The notes: generated by a model from the letters alone, not told the origin. DNA of 64,000 bases from Allantophomopsis cytisporea (GCA_024752435.1 CP103031.1:1484001-1548000); one strand, 5' to 3'; positions 10,901 through 23,077 are shown, counted from the stretch's first letter. Numbers and translations: made by a program.

Positions 10901-12900
10901 AGGCAGAAAAGCAGTATGACGCGCGCAAGACCCACAGCATTCATCGCAGCAGCGCAGGAATGTAGGCGACGCACGCGCAGCGGGGAATGCAAGACGCGAA
11001 GAGAGGCGACGCGGGGATCGGGGCGAAGAATGGGCAGGACAGGAGAGGACGGGATAGGGGGAGCTGAAAGCGTGTAGAGGGGCCAGTGAGGAGTAGGCTG
11101 GAGGCGCGCGAGGCGGATAGGGGGTGGGGAGGAGAGGAGAGCGATGGGTGGATGATGTGATGGGCATGGGGAATGCAGCGATGAGATTGGATTTGCATTC
11201 CTGGGTGGGAGCACGTTGCCTGGCAGGTTGTCATGAGCGGCGGGTGTGCGCTGATGCAGATGGGGACGCAGATGCATAGGCATAGATAGAGACACACGCA
11301 TACTTCGGCGGCATATCTGGGGGATTGGACTCGGTGGAAAGTGTGAATATGTGCATTCTGGCTTGGATCAGGGGGATCTTTGGGGGTGGGTATGCGCGGA
11401 CCACCTACATTCCTGAGGGAGTGGTACGAAGGTAATCTGAGGAGAAGGGGAGGGGAGATGAGAGCGGAAGGCACGTGGGGGATCGCGAGTAAGGTGAAGC
11501 TGCAGAGAAGGTTGATTTAGGGGGGGGGGAATAAAAGTAAGATATGATGAGATGAGATGAGATAAGGAGAGGGTGGTATATCACAACCCCAAAAATTGAA
11601 GATCGTGATGCTGAAATGAAGATCCCAAGAAAAAGCACACGCCCACACTCACATATATCGCACGGCAATACGTACAGCTCAGCCGTGTGCCGAAGATAAG
11701 AACGACATAAAGATCGGTGCGCGCACAGAATCGCAGAAATCTCGGACACGGAAGCGCCAGGCACAAACCGAAACGCCACTTATTTCGAAGCGCGCCGCAA
11801 ACGTCCGTACTGGAGCATTCCAAGGGCACCGGTAGAGGAAGAGGAGAGCTCGTACCACCGACAATCCCTTTTCGAAAGCTCAAAGTAGAAGAAAAAGTGA
11901 GATTATTTCCATTCCTCGCCTCAGCGGCGTAGGGGGAAAAAAAGGGTCATCTGAGAAAATTCCATGAGAGGTAATAAAAGCTATGCCCACAAAGCGCCCA
12001 CGTACGAGAGCCAGAAAGAAAAAAAGGACCCCATCCCCCTCGTCCTTCTCCACAAGCGGCGAAAAAAGAAGGGCAGAAGAAGGATGAAAAGAAGATGAGG
12101 GTGGAGAAGCGTGACTAAGCAGGCAAGGGAAAACAGCTATGGAATGTACATACTGCGAGTGAGACTGGGAGTTCAGTGGACGAATAGCCGCGCTGGAAAA
12201 CGTAATCGCCGAGGATTGAAGTCACCAAGTGGTGGAAAAATGCGTAAGAAAATGTGAGAAGCGAGAAAATTGAGAAAGAAAGGGAAAATTTCATAATCTA
12301 GTAGAGAGGTACGAGAGGTTCTGGACTTAGGATGTGGTTCAATTGAGCAGGATGACACAGAAGAAGTGAGGATTCAGCGCCGCGGCCTGTGTATGTGGAG
12401 CAATTCCACAGTCTGGCTGACGATGCTTTGCAACGGAGGCAAATAAGTTAAGGACAGTCGAAGGCACTGCAGGGACAAGGTGAACAGGAAGTTCAATTTG
12501 GAGCAGCCGGCGTAGAAAGGAAATCTGCGGTTGCTGGGAGACGAGATGGTTATCGTTATCTCTTATATTCGTCGGCAGCGTCGGAGAGGATGGGATGCTT
12601 GCTTAAGGGCGTTTTGTGGATTCAGAACGAACGAGAAAAGGTAAAATAGCGTCGAGTGGAAGCTCCGCCGAATGGACGAAAGGGCAAAGGTGGTGAAAGC
12701 TCGAGCTTGCCAACAGGCTCATACTCGGCACATTGGTATCCAACAGCAATGCGGATATAAACCTACCTCCCTATGGTCTGACATGCACACAAAGTGATGC
12801 GATATGGATGGAACTTGACGTTTGACACAGAGTAGAACACGAATCCATATTGCAGCATTCGGGAAGAGAGTCTCTGGATCAGCAGACAACTAAACGCTCG
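7906..12900. other. Gene-poor region: AT-rich DNA then a GC/purine-skewed block
   Basis: About 5 kb upstream of pol5 with no convincing gene. 8150-10450 is AT-rich with frequent stops in all frames. At 10550-10900 the plus strand is A/C-rich, then switches near 10950 to strongly G/A-rich sequence up to about 12100, including a run of nine or more G near 11520. Long open frames on the minus strand here are Pro/Ser/Leu-rich low-complexity translations of the purine-rich strand, and I do not accept them as proteins. Confidence 0.45.
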
Positions 12901-12909
12901 TGACGCTTT

Positions 12910-13211
12910 CGCATGTGTGTAATTCCTAAAGATTATCTTCTTCGGTAATTATGACGGTGCGTGCTTCGCAGATCATGTTGACCGTATCTTCGACGGTCAA
13001 GAAAAGCGTGGAAACTACAGTACGTGCGTGAATGGGCTTGAAGGCATGAAACTCTGCTCCTCCATCTGAGTAATTGTCTCAAGAAAAGTACTTTACAGCA
13101 TAAAGCAGCAAAAAGGTTATCAGGGTTGAACAGAGCCCCAAGAGCAAAAGGATTGGCGAAAGACATCCCGTCGCTGTCGTTACCAGACTTCAAGATGTAT
13201 GGATACACCAT
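12910..13211 (-). pseudogene. Candidate small gene or gene relic
   Basis: An ATG at 13211 opens MVYPYILKSGNDSDGMSF..., which reads as ordinary protein for about 40 residues. Downstream, in a different frame, SDGGAEFHAFKPIHARTVV continues with VSTLFLTVEDTVNMICEAR and ends ITEEDNL-stop near 12925. Joining the two needs either an unusually short intron (GTAAAG...CTCAG, about 31 nt) or a frameshift. No domain is recognised. It is either a small two-exon gene or a decayed one; I could not decide from sequence. Confidence 0.3.
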
Positions 13212-14432
13212 GATTTGATTACAATGTTAGTATAATACGATGGTGATAGTGCTTTGACGGCGTCAAACCGAACCCCTTTATTTTCTTCGCGATGCCGTGG
13301 TCTAAAGCCTCACTACTCTACACATAACCTAGTTCTCCAAAAAGAGTCGGAGAGAAGACGCAGGGCGTTCATGGCTTGCGGCTGGCATAGATGGGAGATA
13401 TTACTCTTGTTACTTGTGGGGAGAGTATGAAGCAAAGGGTCCTTTAGAAGTGAGACAAGTTCGAAATGCGGAGTATTGACATTGATGGCAGGGCAACGGT
13501 TGCCGTGACAGAGAAAAAAAAGTTGAGAATTTTTTTGGTGAGGATTGAGGACGCCGTGGTCATTCACTCGTTGTCTCGTGCACGCGCATCAAAACGAGCC
13601 GTACGTTGCTTGTAGGACCCTCTCATGACCATGACCATGACCCCTGAGGCATGAAGCAGCGCAGTGGAAATAAGAATGAGTGAGAACAGTTCAATGCGTC
13701 GGAACGAAGTCTCATCGACATCGACGACAGAAATTGCACAGAAATTGAATCAATGATTGAGATTTCCCACGGCCTCAGATGTGTGGGGGATCACCTCACA
13801 CCCTCGACATAAGCTTTTTTTATGTCTTCATAATTAGTGGAGCGCCATTTTTCGAGAAGTCGTCCCAGCAGCCTGTTTTTTGGAGAAGTTGGGGTCTGAA
13901 GGCGGGGCACAAAGCACAAGACACAAGGCAATTCATCTTTGTGCAAGGCTTCATAACCGACTAAAATGACGTTGGGTCCAGTGACTGCGCGTAGGAATGG
14001 TGTTTTAGAAGACTAGTGAATGTTTACTTGCGTACCTTGTTTGCGCGGTCGGACGCGAAGGTGCACGGCCGAGCACCAGAGCAAAAGTTTGTCTGTTTAG
14101 GAAAAGGAAAGAAAGTAAGCGACTCAACTGGAGCTCAAATTCATGGCTGCATAATGTCGACGGCGAGTAGTGGGGTACTTGTACCTAGGCCGTAATGGCT
14201 TCTTACCTCCTGCATACGAATATATTGATCCGCAGCATGGCTTGGAGCTCCGCTTCGAGAGTGTTCTGATGAGGTATCATCCGTCTTGCCGTGTGTATAT
14301 TTGGAGCTCTTCATGTTTGTTTCGTGTTCTTATCACCATGATTCATGCTTATACCCCGCCCGGGCGTTGCACTGGGCGTAGCAGAACCAGTTGAACTCAC
14401 GCGGATAATATCTGACACTGACACGCTCTTGA
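13212..14432. other. Intergenic region, nothing certain
   Basis: No supported gene. A short minus-strand frame at 13313..13567 is isolated and without recognisable domains. Confidence 0.35.
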
Positions 14433-15620
14433 TCATGCACGAGGCTGGTATGCCCCATCGTAAGAGTCATATTGTGGGTGAAGCAGCAGGTAAGCAGCAA
14501 GGGCATCTTCGGTGAGGATAGATGCAGCACCTGTGACCCCAAGCTTGAGCATGAACATTTTTGTGGTTTCGTGGGATAGACCTGGCTGTGTAAGGAACAG
14601 GAGAGGAATAAGCATGGCTGTGAGTTTCAGTGTGGAGATGTAAGAACGGACTTCATCATCCTTTAGTAGCCACAACATGAGCATGGCCATTGAGAGACAC
14701 ACAACAATGCGGCTCTCCGGGACAATTGCATGCGTTATCAGAATGCCGAATGCAGCAATTCCATGATCTCTTTTGTTTACATTTGAATATTGCTGCCCGA
14801 GTCTGTATCAAAAAGCTGTTTGACGAGTTCATGCGGATTGAAATCCAGTCTTCGAGATCTTCGATCTCCTCAGCTATATGACGTGCCTAGGAAACCCTCA
14901 ATCGGGATCTGAAGGCCGATCGACAGCATGCGGTAGAGCTTGCCACATGAGGAAGCTAAATTCAAAGAAAGTCGACAAGAGGTTGACAAGGTGCACTCGC
15001 ACTCGCAAAAGTTACATATCCTTGCGTGAACTTTTCCAGGTTGTTGGCCGCGGTAGCCTGAGGAACTAGCAACCATTGTCGCTGGCGTTTCGTAACAAGC
15101 ATGGATGCGAGCACCAACGAGACGACAAAGGATGACAGGCTCGGGTTCAGGCTCAGGCATTTGGCATAAAAGAATGGAGTAACGATGCTAACGATGCGCA
15201 GCGAATCCGTCGTGGAAATCCCCAGCCCTCTCTCATCGTATGATGGAAGAAACAGATCAAGAGAATTCGCACCGAGCTATGCTTCGCCTGCTTCTATTAT
15301 TCTAGGGTGAATAACCAGACAATTCCTCGAAGACCCACACGGCTGAGAGTCTGAATAGTAAGACAATAATCGCCATGGCTCCTTCACTCCGACGGAAGTA
15401 CGAATGTACATGAGCTGGATCCGCAATACTAGAATCCACGTTGAGCCGACCTTTTCGGTCTTGTGAGACTACGAGTGTCTCGTCGCTATTCCTCATATTG
15501 ATGGGCGGACTCCGTCGCCGCGGCGACAGCAAAAACAATTGCACGTCAAGCTGCAGCATTGTTACGAGATGGTGACGCCGACGGTGCAGATGGCGAATAG
15601 CGATGAAGTTCAGCGCGCCG
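14433..15620 (-). pseudogene. Probable decayed multi-pass membrane-protein gene
   Basis: Successive minus-strand segments in shifting frames look like real protein. Around 15250-15100 one reads STTDSLRIVSIVTPFFYAKC, then LSSFVVSLVLASMLVTKRQR (a membrane span). Around 14995-14900 another frame gives HLVNLLSTFFEFSFLMWQAL. Around 14880-14780 comes IAEEIEDLEDWISIRMNSSN. From about 14770 to the stop at 14433 a fourth segment carries GIAAFGILITHAIV, MLMLWLLKDDEV and LTAMLIPLLFLTQPG, then LTEDALAAYLLLH. The frames change inside short distances where normal introns do not fit, suggesting several frameshifts. It could instead be a live gene with introns I placed wrongly. No family is recognised. Confidence 0.4.
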
Positions 15621-18240
15621 CCGTCGAGAAGCTGACAGTCTGATCCTCATCTACCTTGATGTGACTGCGGTACAGAGAATAATTCATTGGTGATTTGCTG
15701 CATAAGCATCCGAGCTTGCAGCTCTTTTGTATGAAGTGCTTGTCAATTTGCCCGATAAGGTAGGGCGAGGGTCAAAACATAATTCGTGCATTATCGTTGT
15801 TCTGCCTGCTTTGCTTCCTCTGGTTGTGTGTGTGTGACTGAGACGCGATGGCTTCTTTTGTTCCTGTGCAACCGACAAACCGCGAATACTTTATTTACTT
15901 GTTTTGAAGTAAACATTCGGCGCGTCTCCCCGACGCGCTTCGAGATTCGAGAGGATCACGAAAATCCATAACATAACAACACGCCATCGACGTCAACATA
16001 AAAATACGGCTGCATGAGTAGGACATGGGCCGTTTTGGCGACGACGACGTGTAAATCATGTTTTTGCAATAAAATACCTGGTCGTCGCTCATGATGATGC
16101 TATTCACGGAGTTGCATGACGAAATGTTTTGACTGCATAGGGTAATATGGACATATTTAGTGAACGTTGAAGTGTGGATATGAACCGTGCCAACGATGCT
16201 GATTTTCTGACTCGTTAAAGTCGCACACGCTACACCATCAGAAATCGATGGCCAGATATACGAGGACATTGGGGTGTAGCCACTGAGAGTTTCATCCTGG
16301 TTGGTTTGATCTGGCGAATATATTGGGTCTGGTCGGGTCTTTTTGCTTTTTGAGTTGTCGTCGATCAACTTGGAATGTTGATGATTGTCGACATTTGTTC
16401 CGACGCGCTTGTGAACGCAACCGTCACAAGGGAATCTGATCATGGGGAGCATCGACATTCCAACTGATTGGAGTACCTGACATACTCCTAGATGAATATG
16501 CTGTCGAATGATCTGTAATAGCGAGAGGTTGGTAAGGAAGATGCTTGGGAGAAAGGCTTTGTCTTCATTATCTATCGACCGACTTTATGCATGGGCAAAT
16601 TCAAAATGCCGTAGCGAATCCCCGCTTTGAACTCCTTATGAAAAGTCTCTACCCCATGTAAGTTTCTCTTGGCTATCGGCGCGTCCTATTCTCGTAAGAA
16701 AGATCGAGTAGTTTAGCAATGAGTGGATTATGTACTTGAGAAGTAAGTGTCTCCTCGGTCGAGTATGATATTCATTCCGCCTTGCATCCCAAACGTCGTT
16801 GTGGAGGCGCGTGCACCCACTCTGGAAACCCCCATAAAATCCAGTATCCTACCGTGTCAATGTCTTACCTGATCGAACAACTCCTCGATCAATGAGGTAA
16901 TTGCAGCAATTTTTCAGCCTCCAAATCATGCAACACATTCCGAGAAACCGGCTTTTTGTATGGAATCTTTATCTGAATATGCGGGATGTCATTGAAGGCC
17001 GGATATTAGCATTAATATTCATGATAGCTTGGGAGTGAGAGAGTCTGGAGAATGGGACCGGGCCTCTGTTCATTGTTCGAAATAGATCCCCGGGGGGGGG
17101 TTTTAAACAACCCGGATCGTCCGGAGTAAGCAGCTCAGTTTAATAACAATAGAGGTATCTGTGTGAAAGCTGCAAAGGCCTCTATTGGGAAGAGCAAAGC
17201 TAGATTTCAATATCGTGTGACAGATTCATGCAGAGTCGCGGCATATGGGTGTGTATGTTTCCTGGTCTCCAACCGGGCTTGGAGAGTGTTCAACCAGCAG
17301 CAGCGGACTACAAACCCATCGAAACTCCGGCGACTAGCTACAGCAAGAACTTTCATTGACAAGTCAAACTATTTGTTAGATCAGCGTCCAACATGGACCC
17401 TGTCATGCATTAATTCGTACTTCGGAGGAAGTACGTACAAAGACGAGTTCAGCTGTCGTTGTTCATTGATGTTCAGCCATCACCACATGACTTCGAAGTA
17501 CACTGCCCACAACGTGAATTCGGTGATGGGATCAGAGTGTGTGGTGTAGCTGTGATAGAAGTTGTGCAACCAAGGAAGCGAGCATCCACAGCCTGTACCC
17601 TGTCGATGTAAGGTGTAAGTTGTCCGTACATGGTGTAAGGTTGCTGGGTGAAGTCGATGGCGTTGTAGGGTCTGAGTGGGTTTACTGAGAGGGGAGGGGC
17701 CTGTCATGGCTTGGAGATGACCATGTTGGCCAGGTGCTAGACAGGGCTCCGGCGCATGGTGATGTGAAATCGCGGCGGCAAGAGCATCAGTGGAGAGCTC
17801 AGCAGACAAGGCTGGATGGTGAAGCTGAAGCTGGAGCTGGAGCTGGATTTGGATTCCGCGCAGATGGTGAGTGAGCAGTCAGAGAGCGAGCACGAGTGAA
17901 GGTCAGAATTGAGGCCGCCGTAAGACAGGCATGTAGAGTTACAAGCTCATCGGAAAAGTCAGAAGCTGGTTGACTGAGCACTGGCCTTGGATGACGTGGG
18001 GATAGAAAGTCACATATGATTTGAGCAAGATTGAATGAGAAACGCATAGGATTGTTTGGATGGTTGGTGATTTGACGACCTTCATTCATGCAGGACGGCT
18101 TCAGGTGGGAGGTCACGAGTAAGTTGGATTGAGTATTCCAATGCATGGGGCGAATGAGAAGAGTGCGGGAGTAATATAGTAGGAATTGGATCAGGAGTGA
18201 GATACGTGAGCGAGAATGGATAGCAATGGTAGGAATTGAG
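15621..18240. other. Intergenic region without supported genes
   Basis: About 2.6 kb upstream of the microsatellite cluster. Isolated frames at 15895..16458 (-) and 17163..17549 (+) lack domains, plausible introns or supporting context. A run of nine or more G is at about 17092-17100. Confidence 0.35.
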
Positions 18241-18254
18241 GCAGAGTGGAGCAG

Positions 18255-18302
18255 AGTAGAGTAGAGTAGAGTAGAGTAGAGTAGAGTAGAGTAGAGTAGA
18301 GT
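18255..18302. repeat. (GTAGA)n pentanucleotide microsatellite
   Basis: About nine perfect copies of GTAGA/AGAGT in tandem, flanked by imperfect copies starting near 18241. Confidence 0.9.
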
Positions 18303-18647
18303 TGTAAGGGAATCGAAGAGGAATATCATGAGTGAGGATTTACATATGTCGCTCGTTCATACAACAACTCTTCACCTTCAAGGCCAGAATGAGAGAACAA
18401 GCCACGTACAGATATGGTGATGAGTATGGTGACATGATATACACGTGAGTCACTTTCATCGCCCGGTATAATATGTATGTCGGAGTCAAAGACATGCACA
18501 TATGGAAAGATGGATGGATATCCATATCAAAATGCACAATGTGCCATTGGTACTACGTACATCCATTGTTCACACGGAAATCTAGCTTCGACCCAAGACT
18601 GGCGTCGCATGCAGTGCCATGCCGTCGTGCCCACCGTGCTAAAGTAT

Positions 18648-18673
18648 GCAGACAGACGGACAGACGGACGGGC

Positions 18674-18706
<33 letters not shown>
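18648..18706. repeat. (AGAC)n tetranucleotide microsatellite
   Basis: Imperfect ACGGACAG copies run into a perfect AGAC/GACA tract from about 18673 to 18706. Confidence 0.9.
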
Positions 18707-18708
<2 letters not shown>

Positions 18709-18825
18709 GAATCTAGACGCGCATTGGTCATTTATTCACGCACACCCACTCGGATTTAAGGTGGTAAAGTGGTCTATGAGTGTACACAGTACATACAACC
18801 GAGGGAGCTCTGACACGCCCACACA

Positions 18826-18873
18826 ATCTCAATCTCTCTCTCTCTCTGTGCTCTGCTCTGCTCTGCTCTGCTC
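18826..18873. repeat. (TC)n followed by (GCTCT)n microsatellite
   Basis: A CT/TC tract passes directly into four or more GCTCT pentamers; both are pyrimidine-rich on the plus strand. Confidence 0.85.
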
Positions 18874-18906
18874 TTCTTACGAGAATACGACTCACTCACC
18901 ATAGAG

Positions 18907-18950
18907 CTATGCCTCCCTATGCCTCCCTATGCCTCCCTATGCCTATGCCT
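18907..18950. repeat. Decanucleotide repeat (CTATGCCTCC)n
   Basis: Three tandem copies of CTATGCCTCC followed by CTATGCCTATG partial copies. Confidence 0.85.
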
Positions 18951-18990
18951 ATGTCTATCCTAACCCACATCCTACCCATCATCTTTCTCT

Positions 18991-19027
18991 AACCTTACCT
19001 TACCTTACCTTACCTTACCTTACCTAC
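18991..19027. repeat. (TTACC)n pentanucleotide microsatellite
   Basis: Six to seven tandem copies of CTTAC/TTACC ending in TACCTACCC. Confidence 0.9.
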
Positions 19028-19066
19028 CCACTACTACCTCCACCTTGCTTGGTGCTTGACCTTGAC

Positions 19067-19091
19067 CCATCCCATCCCATCCCATCCCATC
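19067..19091. repeat. (CCCAT)n pentanucleotide microsatellite
   Basis: Five tandem CCCAT units; then short CAC and poly-A tracts follow at 19150-19180. Confidence 0.85.
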
Positions 19092-20116
19092 TGTGAAGAA
19101 TCTCCTGGTCAACAACCACAAACCTGACCATCGTCCATTCACCTCCACCATCACCACCACCACCACCAAAAAAAAAAAAAGAAGAGTGCACCAACCACCA
19201 AGAAATCCTACACCCACCCCCCCCAGTAGATTCCCTTTATCACCATCCTCTCTCCTCTCAATCCTCTTCCTTTCAATTCCTCAATTCCTCAATTCCTCCC
19301 TCGACCACTCCTCCCCCTCGACAAAGAAAAGACCATATCGAAGGTCTTCAATCTCGAAACATATACACAGCGACAGCCAGCCCGCAGTGTATAGAGTAGT
19401 ATCGTTGTGTGCTTCGACGACCATCACTCTCACGTCACCGCCATTACCCTCAATACCATCAACCACCAAAAGAACCACTTCAACCATTCCATAGCGACGA
19501 CCGATAGCCCCATTCGAAAGACTGATTACCAACGGCCAAACCTACATACCCCCAAACATCGACCGACTTGACGGTCGTCTAACCACTCCCGTCGACATAT
19601 CTAACTCCCAATCAATCATTCTTCGAAATCCCTCTCCAACGACGCCCGTCCATCTCATACAAATCCGTCTTTGCTCAGATGTATATTGCAGCTCTGTAAC
19701 ACAAAAGACCCTCACTCATCTTCATCCTTCTCTACTCTCTCTACCTCCGATATCCTTCGAAAAGAGAAAGAAAAAGAAAAGAAAGAAGAAAAGGAAGAAA
19801 AAAAAGGAGATTCCTATACCCAAACGCTCGTGTAGTGAGAGCCGTGAATTGATATTCATCGTTCCTCGCAACCCGTGTTCGATCCCCACCTCTCCCCCCC
19901 GCCCCTCCCTCTCTCTTGTCACAACGTACCGGCAACCAAAAACCTCCCCCAAAATCAAGCAATTGACCCGGTATCGAATGACAATTCTTTACAGCAGAAT
20001 AACTTTCCAAACTACACTCTCGAAGGAATCATTCTTCTGCAATTACCAACCACAAAAAAACAAAAAAAAAAAAGTAGAGCTTCCGGTCCGCTCCTAGTTC
20101 TCCATTCTTAGAAGTC
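19092..20116 (+). promoter_or_regulatory. Pyrimidine-rich upstream region / probable long 5' leader of cdc25
   Basis: The plus strand is strongly C/T-rich from about 18800 to 20090, with short A-tracts near 19170, 19790 and 20055. CT-rich tracts just before transcription starts are common for highly regulated fungal genes. No upstream ATG-initiated frame is convincing. Promoter and leader boundaries cannot be set without transcript data. Confidence 0.4.
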
Positions 20117-21933
20117 ATGGAGGCCTCTTCACCGTTAGCTGCTATGCAACCACCCTCGTTTGGCATTCCCGCGTGGGGAAGAACAGAGTTATACACTTCG
20201 CATCCGCATTCCCATATATCCTCTGGCAATAGCTTCGGTCCGGGCGCCTTCAATTTCAAAGACCTCAGTATGAAGAGGTCGAGCTCTGACTACTTTGCCA
20301 TGAAGCCAGTTCGTGGTTCGTCACCCACCGCGAGCTTAGCTGCGGACCTCTCTCAGAACTTCCACATTGACATGAGGTAAGGATCACTCTTTTGGCCAAA
20401 TTGTCTAGCACGGTTACTAATGGCTTTTGCTCCACAGTCCACAACTGCCCACACCTCGTCGTTCTCTTTTCACTTCGAACCTTTTTGGAACCATCGATGG
20501 TCGTGGTAAGGCATATCAAAGGGCTCCTCCCGCAATTGGACGCTGATACTACAAATAGACCTCGCCACAACCCCCCCTCTTCCCTCATCCTCACCGGGAC
20601 CACTTCACGAGATGATGGACATCTCTCCACTTCCACACAAGCAACCCTTCTACTACCAAATAGAAGTGGCTTCTCCCTCGCCAGCAGACAAGGACGAAGA
20701 CAACGAAATGGCCTCTTCCCCGTCAGCACATGAGTCGAGGGCCTCTGGCCTGGCCGAGTAAGTCTCTCTGTCCACAGCTACATCATGCACGTACTAATTG
20801 CTCGTTACAGACGGAAAAAGTCCGGACTTCTCCGCCCAAATCTGTCTCGGACCAAAAACTTCTCGACCAACACAATGCCCCGAAGCAAGGAAGCTCAGGA
20901 TCCAAAGTTCAAGTTTGCTGCGGGTAGTAGCAAGCTCTCCACCTCGACATCCATGTCTTTGGGTGAGTGCTTTGGGGATTCCCCCCCACAGGAGCGTCGA
21001 CCACGATCGGCCAACAGCCCTACCATGATCACGGGTCCTCCTCGTCCCAAACAACCATTTGCGAATCTCGCCAACTCGATACGAAGTGGCTCTCCCATCA
21101 ATACACACTCGAGAAGAAGCAACACTAACCCACTAGTACGACCGAGAAAGCAATTTCGACGAACATTGAGCATGTTTGAGAGTGCAGGAGATGTTGTGAA
21201 TAGAGATGACTCGGCTTCGAGTGCTTTGCAGGCCGTCATGGATATTGATGAGATCCCTCAACCATCGCTGCCTCATTTCTTCCAGGAGGGTCACCAAGAC
21301 AGTATTCCAAGGGTTACCAAGGAGACCATGCTTCAGGTGCTCGATGGAAAATTTGATGCCGAGTTTGATCAGCGTATGGTGGTTGACTGTCGATTTGAGT
21401 ACGAGTTTGAAGGAGGTCACATTGATGGTGCTGTCAACTACAATGACAAGGAGCTATTGAGCACGCAACTGTTCCAGACCTCTCCTGCAGGAAAGACCCT
21501 TTTAATCTTTCACTGTGAATACTCAGCTCACAGAGCTCCTATCATGGCACGCTATATCCGTCAACAGGATCGTGCTACGAACGCAGAACAATACCCAAAG
21601 CTCACCTACCCAGAGATCTATATTCTTGATGGTGGTTATAGTGCTTTCTTCACTGACAGCCGTGAACGCTGTACCCCACAAAACTATGTCGAGATGAATG
21701 ACAAGGATCATGTATACACTTGCGAGAGAGAAATGGGCCGACTCAGACAGAACAGAAGTAAACTCAGCAGAGCACAAACCTTTGCTTTTGGACAACACGG
21801 ATCACCACAATTAGACGATAGCCCAACAGCAATTGGGCGTTCACGAAGTGATGTTTCAATGATGGATTCCCTTGGATCCTCCCCAATGCTCGGATATGAG
21901 CGCAGTAAAGCGCAACGCATGGCTTCCTATTAA
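20117..21933 (+). CDS. cdc25: Cdc25-type M-phase inducer dual-specificity phosphatase
   Basis: Four exons, 20117..20376, 20438..20505, 20559..20757 and 20811..21933, encode 549 residues with all splice phases matching. The N-terminal half (about 1-310) is Ser/Pro-rich with many SP/TP and RSxS-like sites, the usual regulatory region. The rhodanese-like catalytic domain (about 340-480) holds VVDCRFEYEFEGGHIDGAVN and the P-loop HCEYSAHR, with nucleophile Cys411 and Arg417. LDGGYSAFF and the RCTP-like stretch close the fold. The family removes inhibitory Tyr/Thr phosphates from Cdk1 at G2/M; the Aspergillus homologue is NimT. The remaining C-terminal tail (about 70 residues) has further SP sites, for example GSSPML, plausible phospho-regulation or 14-3-3 sites (inference). 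Confidence 0.93.
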
Positions 21934-23039
21934 TGTACAACTCTTCCTCTTCGATTCAGTACTTTCATTTGTTTTTTTTCTCTCTATATCATTCGGCATG
22001 GCGTCTGGATTGGTTAGCACTTGGCCTGGAGTTTTGTGCAGCATTCTGGAGTTTGGAGCATTTTACATGGCGTTTGACCTTTTCCACCCTTGTCTATAGC
22101 GCTTCGACTTTTTTCTTGGAGTCACTTTTCGACTATATAACCCTTACTGTCCGACATAGACAGAGATCCACCCTTTGGACTTGACCGGGGTCTGCAATAG
22201 AAAATTCTTGCCGCGAAAAAATCCCTTTCTTTTCTTTCAGCATTCTTCCATCATGCATGGTTGGCATACAATTGCTTCGATCCCGAAACGGCTTCAACAC
22301 TTCCTTACAATAATATCGATATCGAGAGGTCATAGAGTTTCAACTTACACCTCACTCTCGCACATCTTTTTCACTCATTTTCCAACAATTGCATCAACAA
22401 AGATGCTCGATAAAAATATGATTCACCAGACCGATACACTCGAAATCCACATTTTCCTTACAATTGTCATCTTTTCACTTGTCTGATCTTCCATCCAAGA
22501 AAGCCACAAGCCAGGATGTAAATCAATCCGCTTTCTCTTTCTGTATCCACACTTTTTGCTCCTTCCTGTTAAGATTGTTCCTTTTGTGCCAAAAATGGCT
22601 TTCATACGGCATTGTACATACCCCATTCTCCTTGTTTTGACCCGTTGTCGGACCTTTCTTTTCCCTTTTCCTTTTTCGTTCTTGCTGAACTTTGGAACTT
22701 TGTTGAGCTTTGTTGGAGTTTGATGATGATGAGGGGAGAATACCCTGTGTGAGTTGGAGATTGCAGTGGATGATAAATTGTTGGCTAGCTGTAGAGTAGA
22801 ATTGTTGATAGAGTAACGTTCTTCTGAAGTCTTTTGACCTATCTCATCTATCTTGTGCTCTGATTGAATTTACTTCGTCTGACTTGTTTGATCTTCTGCA
22901 ATGCTGTTGTGGATCTTGACTCCTTTGTGATTACCTTGAGTCTTGTGAGATATGTAGCCTTATTTGGGTATGTCTTCGTTCTTTATGGAGCTTCTTTTGT
23001 GTTGGAAGAGTGTCCTGCTTATATTTATATGGTGAGGCT

Positions 23040-23041
<2 letters not shown>

Positions 23042-23075
<34 letters not shown>
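23042..23075. repeat. (TA)n microsatellite
   Basis: About 17 tandem TA units without interruption. Confidence 0.9.

Positions 23076-23077
<2 letters not shown>

Noticed and set aside
10490..11883. Overlapping minus-strand open frames up to 177 codons
   Set aside because: Translations are Pro/Ser/Leu/Cys-rich low-complexity products of purine-rich DNA, several frames are open at once, and there are no domains.
13313..13567. 84-codon minus-strand frame
   Set aside because: Starts plausibly but ends quickly, has no domain and no convincing splice partner.
15895..16458. 187-codon minus-strand frame
   Set aside because: No signal, domain, codon bias or intron context; composition looks random. 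It could be an orphan gene but has no positive support.
17163..17549. 128-codon plus-strand frame starting with GTG
   Set aside because: No ATG start, no recognisable motifs.
19800..19910. tRNA-like stretch (GCTC-loop-GAGC and GTTCGATCC)
   Set aside because: A D-arm-like and a T-loop-like element are present, but no acceptor stem, no anticodon stem and no T-stem pairing can be formed.
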